Below are positions 5,551-13,013 of a DNA stretch of 21,421 nucleotides, piece by piece; the stretch's first letter is position 1, and the number at the start of each line of letters is the position of its first letter. Origin of the DNA: Candidatus Woesearchaeota archaeon. Its GTDB lineage: Archaea; Nanobdellota; Nanobdellia; Woesearchaeales; DSVV01. Position numbers and translations under genes: made by a program. The stretch covers positions 1-21,421 of the forward strand of contig JACRKI010000081.1 of assembly GCA_016215305.1 (NCBI GenBank). Direction: 5' to 3'. The notes beneath the pieces are model-generated. The model searched no databases. It saw only the letters and a list, made by a program, of their open reading frames with translations, and had not been told where the DNA came from.

Positions 5551-8484
5551 TTACTTCTTCGACTCTTTCCACACCTTTACAGCTTTCGGGCATCCTTTCA
5601 GAGTTCGATCAATGTTATTGACCACACTTGGCTGCTCTTTCTTGCTGAGCGCGGATTTTACTTCTGACAACGCGGCAACCATCGCAATCTGTTCTTTCAT
5701 TTCAAGTCTTTCCATGTCACTGAACGCCGCGAGAAAATGAAATCCTGTATACTCATTCAATTTGGAAACACGAATCATGATCTCTGTCAGATATTCCAAC
5801 CCTTCTTTTGTCAAAACAGATTTTTTTCTGTTTGCCGCAAATGATACATATAATCCCCTCTGATCATTGGATTGCTCAATCCGGAAATGCGAATCCTTCT
5901 CGATCTTTTTCATGATTGCAATTGCATCTTCGCTGTTATTGCTGCCGACAATTCTCAGGAAACTTTCCCAGCTGACCAAATGCTGTTCTGCTTCTTTCTT
6001 GAAACTTTCGAGAAGCATGAGTTTGTCTGCTGCGCTGCTGTTGAGATATAATGCCATTGCCGCATTTTTGTCTGTCGCGCAGGTTGCTGTTTGGAGCTGC
6101 TGTTTAACTATATCCAAAACATCTTTTGTTTCCAGAGAAGCAAGAAGACTCAGAACAAGGTTTTTCATGTCTCTTATTTTCATTCCTGCAATCTGCTGTT
6201 CAATATATGTTCCAGTGAATTTTTCTGCTGCATACTTTTTGTATGCCTCAAGTAATTCTCTTTTGTATTTTGCCGCGATTGTCTTTTTTATCTTTTCTTT
6301 CGCAGCATAAATTTCTCTGTACTTGTGATTCACTGTCTCATCTCGCACAGATTCTGTCACTGCTAAAAATAATGCCTTGACTTCAGGCGTCAGATTTGTG
6401 TTCGTTAAGATTTTTCCGTAGAGCGAAATGAGGACTGGAGAGATTTCTGCGTCAATATCTCTGACTAATTTTACTTTTTCCTGGTCGAGAAGCGTGCTAA
6501 ACGCCATGTATCTGGTCACGACATCGCTGTCTGTCTGCGCCTGAAGCTCCAATTGCTGCTGCGTTTGCTGTTTCCAATCAACAGTGCCATATAACGCGTG
6601 ATTTCTGTTGAAGGAAACATACGCTGGCTCTTCTTTAACATGGTGCGTGATTGTTTCTGATTCATATTTTATCCAATGAAGCTGTTCTGACAATATTTCT
6701 TTTCCTTTCGCGTCAAGAAGCGCATAGACAAATGGAAATTGCCAAGGTCCTTCTATATCAAATCCTTTTTGCGTTATGGTAATTTCATATGTTCCTTTTT
6801 GTTTGTCATATTTTGTTTCGACAAGAATTCTCGGGAATCCTGTTCTCGTCAGCCATCCTTTCGCCATCTCTTTGAAATGCAGTCCAGAAACCTCTTCCAT
6901 TGTAGTCAGCCAATCATCAGTTGCCGCATTTGCATGCTTGAATCGCTGATGGTACAACGCGAGCGCTTTGACAAATTTCTCTCTGCCCATCAATGTTTCA
7001 ATCATCTTGACAAACTCAGGCGCTTTAACATACGTCATACCAGTAATAAGTTCATCCGGCGTGTTGAATCCTTTGGGAACAATTGGCATCGCAGCTGGTC
7101 CATTCTCTTCCGCGAATGTTCCAAACATTGGCGCATGCAAAGTCATGACTCGCGAAATTCTTGTGTACGCGTCTCCCATCATGTGCGCCAGATATTCTGT
7201 CTCAATATGACAGGTGACTGCTTCGTTCAGCCAAAGTACAAACGGATCTATGCCTGTGACTTCACTGCCATTGAGGTTATGATAAAATTCATGCGCTTTG
7301 ACTTCCATCAAAAATTCAAAACTATCGTCACTAATTTGCGCGAATGGTATGATTCTGTTGGTCACAATTGTCGTGTTGCCGACATTTTCCATGCCGCCAA
7401 AATTTGAATTTTGCATGCCAATCTCTCGGTAGACATCGCCAGTATATTGATAGCCAAGCAGGAGCGGTTCTGCGAGAAGAATAAGCTCTTTTTTTGTCTC
7501 TGCAAGCTCTTTGCTTTCTCTGTCTCTTTGTTTGAGCGCGTCTCTTTTTTTTATCAATTCCCATATCTTCTTTTTTGTTTCCCACGCGTCATATTTTCCC
7601 GCGCCAGTGTGCAGATGAATCCACATGATGCCATGGTCCAGAATATCCAACGCATGATTTGCCTGTTTTTTATCTGCATCTGGAGGAACCAACAATTCCA
7701 ACATAAATTTTTTGCCGTCAGGATATTCAAATTCTCTTTTGACTGTTGCATATGTTCCCACTCCCAAGAAAAATAAGTATGGCGCCATTGGTGTTTTGTG
7801 CATCTCATAGCGAATCTTTGCTCTGTTGTTTTCTAAGCGTTTCTTTTGGACATTTCCATTCCTGTCATGAAATTCCGCCGCGACATCGCCATTTGAAATC
7901 ATATTTGTATAGCGCGCATCCGCGATAATTGTTGTGGTGTATGTGCATTTTGCAGTCATGTCATCATAGCAGGGCACAAGCCGCTGGAATCCCCACTGCT
8001 GGCACTGCGTAATCTGTGTCGGCGGCGCACCTTTTGGTGTTTCATCAAAATATAATCCTTCAAGAATATTTTTTGTCGGTCTGGTGATTGTTTTTGTGGA
8101 GATGGTAAACGTTTCTCCGCGCTTTTTTTCTTTTGGGAATTCAATGTACAGCTTGTCATTCTCTTTATCGTAGTGGAATTCTAATTTTTGCGCTGGAATA
8201 TTTTTTTCGTGATCCCCTTTTGCTTTGACTTTTTCGTACAGCCTGACTTCAACGATTTCCATATTTTTTGCATCAAGAGAAAGTTTTTTGAGTTTTGGCT
8301 CCAGAACAGTCATGGTCATGTCACTTTCAATGACAGTATGCTCATCAAAAATATCAAAAAGAAGATTGAAATGCTCCACTTTCACAGGCAATTTTCCAAA
8401 ATCAGTCGGATAATATTTGAATTCTCGCGCTTCTGTTTTTGCTTCTTCTGCTGCTTGATGCTCAATCGGTTCTGTTGGCGGCAT
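5551..8484 (-). CDS. M1-family zinc aminopeptidase, large form
   Basis: The 977-aa protein is a gluzincin of the M1 (APN/ERAP/PepN) family, removing N-terminal residues from peptides in the cytosol; no signal peptide is present. The zinc site is HEFYH (H398, E399, H402) with the third ligand E421 in LWLNEAVT, matching HExxH-x18-E. The substrate-binding GGMEN is at 363-367. The N-terminal beta-sandwich segment TQCQQWGFQRLVPCYDD (near 155-171) matches the family's RxxFPCxDxP region. Between the saddle and GGMEN, residues about 300-338 form a charged helical stretch (WETKKKIWELIKKRDALKQR and on) unusual for M1 enzymes. The last 350 residues form a helical C-terminal domain. The family is usually 600-900 residues. 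Its promoter is well placed (TATA centred 27 bp upstream). Confidence 0.92.
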   Translation of the reverse strand: MPPTEPIEHQAAEEAKTEAREFKYYPTDFGKLPVKVEHFNLLFDIFDEHTVIESDMTMTVLEPKLKKLSLDAKNMEIVEVRLYEKVKAKGDHEKNIPAQKLEFHYDKENDKLYIEFPKEKKRGETFTISTKTITRPTKNILEGLYFDETPKGAPPTQITQCQQWGFQRLVPCYDDMTAKCTYTTTIIADARYTNMISNGDVAAEFHDRNGNVQKKRLENNRAKIRYEMHKTPMAPYLFFLGVGTYATVKREFEYPDGKKFMLELLVPPDADKKQANHALDILDHGIMWIHLHTGAGKYDAWETKKKIWELIKKRDALKQRDRESKELAETKKELILLAEPLLLGYQYTGDVYREIGMQNSNFGGMENVGNTTIVTNRIIPFAQISDDSFEFLMEVKAHEFYHNLNGSEVTGIDPFVLWLNEAVTCHIETEYLAHMMGDAYTRISRVMTLHAPMFGTFAEENGPAAMPIVPKGFNTPDELITGMTYVKAPEFVKMIETLMGREKFVKALALYHQRFKHANAATDDWLTTMEEVSGLHFKEMAKGWLTRTGFPRILVETKYDKQKGTYEITITQKGFDIEGPWQFPFVYALLDAKGKEILSEQLHWIKYESETITHHVKEEPAYVSFNRNHALYGTVDWKQQTQQQLELQAQTDSDVVTRYMAFSTLLDQEKVKLVRDIDAEISPVLISLYGKILTNTNLTPEVKALFLAVTESVRDETVNHKYREIYAAKEKIKKTIAAKYKRELLEAYKKYAAEKFTGTYIEQQIAGMKIRDMKNLVLSLLASLETKDVLDIVKQQLQTATCATDKNAAMALYLNSSAADKLMLLESFKKEAEQHLVSWESFLRIVGSNNSEDAIAIMKKIEKDSHFRIEQSNDQRGLYVSFAANRKKSVLTKEGLEYLTEIMIRVSKLNEYTGFHFLAAFSDMERLEMKEQIAMVAALSEVKSALSKKEQPSVVNNIDRTLKGCPKAVKVWKESKK

Positions 8485-8506
8485 AGAGCCAAAAAATCCA
8501 AAGTTG

Positions 8507-8514
8507 CTTTTATA
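8507..8514 (-). promoter_or_regulatory. TATA box for the M1 aminopeptidase
   Basis: The minus strand reads TATAAAAG, centred 27 bp before the ATG at 8484. This is a textbook leaderless archaeal promoter arrangement. Confidence 0.6.
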
Positions 8515-8572
8515 GTTATTGATTTATGCTTTGGATAGTATAGTAGTATAGGTATTTGTATATTATTTAATT

Positions 8573-8668
8573 ATGAAAGTGAAAAAAGGTTATGGCGCAT
8601 CCAAACGAACTACAACAGATGAAGAACTTCATATTGCACGAGAAAAAGCATTTGATGAGTTAGAGTGA
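8573..8668 (+). CDS. Possible 31-aa small protein
   Basis: A short ORF opens with MKVKKGYGASKRTTTDEELH and ends FDELE before a TGA. The first half is basic and the second half a charged amphipathic helix, which looks more like protein than chance. The ATG follows AT-rich sequence (TATTATTTAATT). It is the only plus-strand gene candidate in the gap between the divergent M1 promoter and the nuclease 3' end. The function is unknown, and the small size makes the call uncertain. Confidence 0.4.
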   Translation: MKVKKGYGASKRTTTDEELHIAREKAFDELE

Positions 8669-8698
8669 GAGCTTAGATAATTTCTTCTGGCTTTTTTG

Positions 8699-9559
8699 TT
8701 ACCACTGGTTTCTCGCATTTCCAAAACATTGCCCATAATAATCGCATTGTCCTGTACTGTATTTGCATAACGCGCTCGGTTTCATCGGATACTCTTCTTT
8801 CTTTTTTGAACTCGTGTTGATATGAATTAACTCTGATTCAAACTTCGCATGATCGATGAGCTCTTCATCCACGTCAATGATTTGCTCTCCGAATTTCAGA
8901 AAATCAATGCCTACTTTATCCGGCATTTTATCATGCGTTTCATGATACATCATTGCGTAGAGCGCGAGTTGGAGGCGGTATTCTGGACTCATTTTCGGCG
9001 CTTTTGAGGTTTTGTAATCCATCAAAATAATTTCTCCGTCTTTTTCATGGATCGCGTCGATAAATCCTCTGATTCCATAGGTTGGAGATTTGTATTCTAT
9101 TTCTGCTTTTGGCGTGAGGCGCTTGAATGACGCAGGAATGGGATAGGTTCGCGTTTCTGCCGCAAGTTTTTTCAGAAAATTCGCGTACCATGTGTTGACC
9201 ATCTCTTTTGTTTCGATGTGATAAAAATCCAATTGCTGTTTGGTTAAAGGGAGGCTATTGAATTCTGCTCCTGACTTTTTCCAGTATTGGTCGAGCATGT
9301 CATTGATGAAGATTTTGAGCACAAACATGAAATTCTCTTCTGGCAATTTGGAGATGTCAATTTTGAAAAAATGCTCCAATACGGAATGGACAACCTTTCC
9401 TCTCGTCAGATGGATGCTTGGTTTGCCTGGAATTTTCTCAATGTAGGAATAATAATATTTTCTCGGGCATTGTTTGTACGTGTTAATAGAACTCGGGCTC
9501 TGGATTCGAGTGAAAGTGAGTTTTTTTGTCTCTGGAATCTTATCTTGAGAAATCGCCAT
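8699..9559 (-). CDS. PD-(D/E)XK nuclease, RecB/Cas4-like with iron-sulfur cysteines
   Basis: The 286-aa protein belongs to the RecB/AddB/Cas4 branch of PD-(D/E)XK nucleases, acting on DNA ends. In order: SPSSINTYKQCPRKYYYSYI (residues 21-40) is the first conserved box; GKVVHSVLEHFF (54-65) carries the conserved histidine H58; GIRGFIDAI (162-170) carries D168; ILMDYKTSKA (178-187) is the catalytic D181-Y-K183; QLALY (197-201) is the QxxxY DNA-binding motif. Four cysteines, C31, C265, C272 and C278, are arranged as in the 4Fe-4S site of AddB and Cas4. No cas genes, integrase or helicase subunit lie nearby, so a CRISPR role is not supported; general repair or end processing is likelier. The ATG at 9559 has a TATA box 27 bp upstream. 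Confidence 0.88.
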   Translation of the reverse strand: MAISQDKIPETKKLTFTRIQSPSSINTYKQCPRKYYYSYIEKIPGKPSIHLTRGKVVHSVLEHFFKIDISKLPEENFMFVLKIFINDMLDQYWKKSGAEFNSLPLTKQQLDFYHIETKEMVNTWYANFLKKLAAETRTYPIPASFKRLTPKAEIEYKSPTYGIRGFIDAIHEKDGEIILMDYKTSKAPKMSPEYRLQLALYAMMYHETHDKMPDKVGIDFLKFGEQIIDVDEELIDHAKFESELIHINTSSKKKEEYPMKPSALCKYSTGQCDYYGQCFGNARNQW

Positions 9560-9581
9560 GAAAAAATTGGCTTGCTCTGGC

Positions 9582-9590
9582 TATAAATAG
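9582..9590 (-). promoter_or_regulatory. TATA box for the RecB-like nuclease
   Basis: The minus strand reads CTATTTATA, centred 27 bp before the ATG at 9559. Confidence 0.55.
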
Positions 9591-9623
9591 TTTGTTGTGT
9601 TATAATTTGGCAGTGACAAAAAC

Positions 9624-9633
9624 ATTTATAAAC
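9624..9633 (+). promoter_or_regulatory. TATA box for the rtcB-like gene
   Basis: ATTTATAAAC is centred near 9628, 27 bp before the ATG at 9655. It argues that the longer in-frame start at 9592, which would span this box, is not used. Confidence 0.6.
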
Positions 9634-9654
9634 GGTTTCACATACCCCACGTTC

Positions 9655-10593
9655 ATGGTTAACATTATCTCATTCGAAGATTCGCATTACTTTCCTCCTC
9701 CAACATTACGGTCGGGTTTGGAAACATTGGTTCGTTTTCCTGATGGTGAAGTGAAACAAACAGGAATTCCCAACAGTACTGTCTGGGTTTTTAGTCCTGA
9801 AAATCATACATACCATCCAGAAATTCTTGGTGGAGATGTCGGTTGCGGCATTGCGGCGTTTTTCATTGATGAAGTTGATTCCAGAGCAGCAGCAGACACT
9901 ATTTTTGAAAAACTTGCAGGAAAAGGAGTTCTCGGGCGCGGAAATCATTTTGTGGATATTTGCGGAGCGTACGAATCAGCAAGTCTGGAAACAGAAGAAA
10001 AACCTCTGCATAACATTCTTCTTGTTCATACGCATGGAGATAATCAAGATGCCGCAACTCCAATGTCAATAGAACAGGCGCAGGCAAGAGAAAGATATGC
10101 AGATGAATTTCGAGAACATTTAGGACATCAATTAGCGCATGACATTGGTTCTTCACGATGTCGTATGCTCGGAAATTGGGCGCATAACACTGTTGAAGAA
10201 ACAAGTGAAGGAATTATTTACAGGAAAGGCGTGGTGAAAGTGCAGCCTATGAAAGTTCATATATTGCCAGAGAGTATTGGCGCGATGGTTCTTTTTTATA
10301 CAGTTTCTGATGAAGCACCTTTCCAACTTCCTCCATACCATTCTATGCCGCATGCAACAGGCAGAGCAGGACCAAGAGGACAAATGAAAGTTTCATTAGA
10401 AGAAGTCAGAGAAATGCGTCAGCAGCCATGGATTCCGTATATTCCTGCTGGAATTTCTGATACTGCGTTGAGGTCAGAGCATCCTTCATGTTTTAATAAT
10501 TATGATAAAATATTTAGGAGATTAGAAATGGAAAATAATTTTTATACTTCAATTGGTGAGTGTCAGATACTAAGTTATGTTGGAAAAGTTTAA
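9655..10593 (+). CDS. Compact RtcB-like RNA ligase
   Basis: The 312-aa product is homologous to RtcB, the GTP-dependent ligase joining 2',3'-cyclic phosphate or 3'-phosphate to 5'-OH RNA ends, used in archaea for tRNA splicing and repair. Landmarks: GGDVGCG (D61, C64, metal ligands), GRGNHFVD (N97, H98), VHTHG (H125 region, metal ligand), AHNTVEE (H177, N178), RKGVVKV (190-196), and HATGR (H233, matching the histidine that becomes guanylylated). All core ligands appear present. Canonical RtcB is near 480 residues; most of the deficit lies between C64 and N97 and in the C-terminal half, and the GNHF motif is followed by D rather than E. It may be an RtcB paralogue. No archease lies nearby. It diverges from the nuclease gene. 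Confidence 0.85.
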   Translation: MVNIISFEDSHYFPPPTLRSGLETLVRFPDGEVKQTGIPNSTVWVFSPENHTYHPEILGGDVGCGIAAFFIDEVDSRAAADTIFEKLAGKGVLGRGNHFVDICGAYESASLETEEKPLHNILLVHTHGDNQDAATPMSIEQAQARERYADEFREHLGHQLAHDIGSSRCRMLGNWAHNTVEETSEGIIYRKGVVKVQPMKVHILPESIGAMVLFYTVSDEAPFQLPPYHSMPHATGRAGPRGQMKVSLEEVREMRQQPWIPYIPAGISDTALRSEHPSCFNNYDKIFRRLEMENNFYTSIGECQILSYVGKV

Positions 10594-10614
10594 TGGGAAT
10601 TCTGCATATTTCTC

Positions 10615-11436
10615 TTACGCTGCGAGCAATAAATGTATATCTTTTTTTGGTCCGCCGAATAATTTGATTGTAACATTAATATGCGGGTCTTTAAGTGGTG
10701 TTGTTTTATCTTTTTCAAATACTTGCATATCACGCCACCAGCGCCTCCATTTAATATAAAAATCAGGGTCGTTGCATTCGTTAATCTTTCTTGACTCTTC
10801 TTCTAAAGCTCGTAATTGAGAATGAGTTACACTATAGAAAAGAAGAGATGATTCTTGGGAATGATGTTCTGGTGCCAAATATAGTGTTCTTAAAAGCTCA
10901 CTTATTTCTTCCTCCCCTAATCTTTTTATGACTGTAAATCCTTTTTCAGTATCATGATACTTTCTTGAAAGTAGAGTAATGTTACGTAGAATATTTTCGA
11001 CTTTTTGGAGCTTCTCTTTATCAGAAATGTTATTAATTTTCTCCAGAGAAGGAACGTTTTGTTTCAATTCTTCCAAAAAAGTGATTGTTCTCAAAATTTC
11101 TTCCTTTTCAAGTTTTGAAACAGGTCGTATTTTTGATGACTTTTTAAGTGATTCTTCAAATCGTATTTCAGTTGTCTCACTCAGTTTTTTTAGTTTCTTA
11201 AGAAGTTCTTCTTCAATAAATAACGCTTTTTCAACTCCCAGTGCACCTGTTGATGCCATAGTATATTTTGTTCTTCCCAAATTTCTCGAGACAAGTTCTT
11301 TTTGTATTTTATAAAGAAAATGTATGTTCTCATCAAGCAACGAAGCAAGTTCATTCAACTGAGAATATGCTTCCTGCAAATATTTATGCGCTTTTCCCTT
11401 TTCAAATAACCAGAATAATCGACTGAACATTCCCAT
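10615..11436 (-). CDS. Coiled-coil hypothetical protein, about 273 aa
   Basis: The family is not recognised. The N-terminus MGMFSRLFWLFEKGKAHKYL starts with a short amphipathic segment that could sit on a membrane. The body is dominated by charged helices (about residues 15-55, 70-100 and 105-165), likely coiled coil. The C-terminal 70 residues contain an aromatic patch, FYIKWRRWWRDMQVF, then a small beta-like end, INVTIKLFGGPKKD. The start at 11436 is chosen because a TATA box is centred 27 bp upstream; the frame remains open to a TTG at 11448. It converges with rtcB with 21 bp between. Confidence 0.65.
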   Translation of the reverse strand: MGMFSRLFWLFEKGKAHKYLQEAYSQLNELASLLDENIHFLYKIQKELVSRNLGRTKYTMASTGALGVEKALFIEEELLKKLKKLSETTEIRFEESLKKSSKIRPVSKLEKEEILRTITFLEELKQNVPSLEKINNISDKEKLQKVENILRNITLLSRKYHDTEKGFTVIKRLGEEEISELLRTLYLAPEHHSQESSLLFYSVTHSQLRALEEESRKINECNDPDFYIKWRRWWRDMQVFEKDKTTPLKDPHINVTIKLFGGPKKDIHLLLAA

Positions 11437-11457
11437 ACCTAAAATCAAATAATGGAA

Positions 11458-11469
11458 ATATATAAAACT
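11458..11469 (-). promoter_or_regulatory. TATA box for the coiled-coil protein
   Basis: The minus strand reads GTTTTATATAT, centred near 11463, 27 bp before the ATG at 11436. Confidence 0.5.
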
Positions 11470-11508
11470 ATTTCAAAAGTTAGAATATATGTCAAGAATT
11501 TCCTCAAA

Positions 11509-11637
11509 CTAACCCATAAAATCATCTAATTCAAATTTGTCCATTTTTCCTCTATTGAGGATAGTTCGCAAATTCTTGCGCTCCCGTTGCGCGCCTATTC
11601 CTTCAAGGACTTCCATGTCATTGTCGTCATAACTCAT
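11509..11637 (-). CDS. Acidic small protein, 42 aa
   Basis: The ORF begins MSYDDNDMEVLEGIGAQRER and ends KFELDDFMG before TAG. Acidic ends flank a basic centre (RERKNLRTILNRGK, about residues 18-31), and most of the chain could be helical. GGTGAAGAGAC directly before the ATG can serve as a ribosome-binding site. A TATA-like box (11710-11719) lies about 77 bp upstream, which would give a leader near 50 nt. It is upstream of the coiled-coil gene on the same strand, which has its own promoter. Protein-like composition and a ribosome site make it likely real; the function is unknown. Confidence 0.6.
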   Translation of the reverse strand: MSYDDNDMEVLEGIGAQRERKNLRTILNRGKMDKFELDDFMG

Positions 11638-11990
11638 GTCTCTTCACCGTCATTACTTCATTTGTTATCTCTTTTACCTCTTTCGAGTAAAAACAGTGAA
11701 TCTTTTCTGGTATATAAATCTTTTGGTTTACACTACTCTTAAGTGCTCAAAGAAGTGGTTTGAATTGGCTCAGAAAAAGAACAAACACGAGGCACTAGAA
11801 AAGAAAACTCTGGAACAAGCATCGCTACTGTATCTTCATGTAAGTATTTTTTGAAGAATTTACTTAGACAAAATCATCGAAAAAGTAATAAAAATAATTA
11901 TTGTGGTCATGTTGACTTCTGTTTGTTCGTGTATTCAAATTCTCTTCGTGCGTGTGTTGTGCGGTGCTAAGCGATTCTCAACTAGACTAT
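11638..11990. other. AT-rich spacer with motif repeat
   Basis: No convincing gene is seen. A TATA-like TATATAAAT at 11711-11719 can be read on either strand. A possible 29-codon plus-strand ORF from TTG 11765 (AQKKNKHEALEKKTLEQASL) ends at a TGA near 11854 and is weak. GAACAAAC (about 11780) and GTTTGTTC (about 11920) form an inverted pair 140 bp apart. ACTTCTGTTTGTTCGTG at about 11916-11932 recurs exactly at 20947-20963, with ATAATTATTG upstream of both. Confidence 0.45.
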
Positions 11991-11991
11991 C

Positions 11992-12963
11992 TTAAAGCCC
12001 CAACACAATCTGTTCTAACGCGTCCGGTTTTATTTCAAAAGCTCCAACTGAAATTGGAGTGGAATATGCTTTTCCATCTTTTCCTTTGCTTTCCACGGTA
12101 ATGGAATAAGTTACCGGAACAGCCGCGCTTTCTAACAAGGGAAGCATTTTTCTTGGAGAATATCCTCTCTTTTGAAATGAGCGAAGAAGCGGTGAGTTTT
12201 CATAGTCTTTCACAGCATAGACAAGCGTATCTCTCGCAGGTTTGAGATGCGTGGATGCTTCTCCTTCTACATTAGTGACAATGTCTAAACTATCTTCTCC
12301 ATTCTCAAAAATAAAATCAGAAGATTGCAAGTGTAAACCCAAATTGATCGCGGGGACTTTGTCGAGGACTGTTGATTGCGTTAATTGCCGACGATATCCT
12401 CCCATCGCACAATGACAATCCGCCAATGGTTCTTCTAAGGTTCTGTATTTTTCTGTGCTGCGAGTTTTTGGAGGTGATCCCCAATAAGAAGGACCAGAAA
12501 GTAATGTGGTAATGGTTCCAGTACCAATCGAAATTAATCCTATCCAAAATTCAGGAGAATAATCGTAATAATATAATGCATACCCCGGTGATGAAGTAAC
12601 CTTCTCTATTAGAAGAAAAGTTCCCAAAGTCATAAGACCAAATCCAATATCCGTAGTTACTGCTAAACCAACATTTCTTCCAGTGAGATATTTTCTTTGT
12701 TTGTCAACCTGAAAGGTTTCGGATATACTATAATTATTTTCATTTGTCTTGTACCATGCGCGCAATTTTAATTCTCCATTTTGAGAAGCTTCGCCAATGA
12801 TATAATTGCTCTCTTCTTCTGCTGTTTCATTGCGAACAACCTTATCCAATAAGTCATAAGATTCATTCTTCCATGTTATTTCCTGAATAGGAATACAACC
12901 ATCCAATCCCAACAATGCTGCCAAAGATAAAAGTGTTTTTTTGCTTGCCATGTTTTCCACCAT
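11992..12963 (-). CDS. Putative lipoprotein or membrane-anchored surface protein
   Basis: The family is not recognised. The N-terminus is a signal-like hydrophobic segment (TLLSLAALLGLDGC, C23) resembling a lipobox, though archaeal lipidation signals are poorly defined. Two further hydrophobic helices lie near residues 96-121 (LAVTTDIGFGLMTLGTFLL) and 137-158 (FWIGLISIGTGTITTLL). A CHC pair (LADCHCAMGGYRR) is near residue 183, and the last 130 residues look beta-rich, as in an exported domain. Starts at 12963 and 12951 are both possible; 12963 fits the TATA-like sequence on this strand. It is divergent from the secreted protein at 13014, with 50 bp between, suggesting joint control. Confidence 0.6.
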   Translation of the reverse strand: MVENMASKKTLLSLAALLGLDGCIPIQEITWKNESYDLLDKVVRNETAEEESNYIIGEASQNGELKLRAWYKTNENNYSISETFQVDKQRKYLTGRNVGLAVTTDIGFGLMTLGTFLLIEKVTSSPGYALYYYDYSPEFWIGLISIGTGTITTLLSGPSYWGSPPKTRSTEKYRTLEEPLADCHCAMGGYRRQLTQSTVLDKVPAINLGLHLQSSDFIFENGEDSLDIVTNVEGEASTHLKPARDTLVYAVKDYENSPLLRSFQKRGYSPRKMLPLLESAAVPVTYSITVESKGKDGKAYSTPISVGAFEIKPDALEQIVLGL

Positions 12964-12980
12964 CACTCCTGAGGAAGGAA

Positions 12981-13000
12981 AAGTTTATATATTTATAAGC
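12981..13000. promoter_or_regulatory. Bidirectional TATA region between two surface-protein genes
   Basis: GTTTATATAT (12983-12992) is centred 26 bp before the plus-strand ATG at 13014. On the minus strand GCTTATAAAT (12991-13000) is about 30 bp before the starts at 12963-12966. The two boxes abut, so only one polymerase could probably load at a time. Confidence 0.55.
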
Positions 13001-13013
13001 ATTTCTAAGAATT

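Noticed and set aside
6739..7407. Long plus-strand ORF of 222 codons
   Set aside because: It lies antisense to the catalytic domain of the M1 aminopeptidase, whose motifs fix the true frame.
8699..9559. Cas4 adaptation nuclease
   Set aside because: The family fits, but no CRISPR repeats or other cas genes occur in the window.
11636..11854. Plus-strand 72-codon ORF
   Set aside because: The first half is hydrophobic noise antisense to the start of the 42-aa gene; only its last 29 codons look faintly protein-like.
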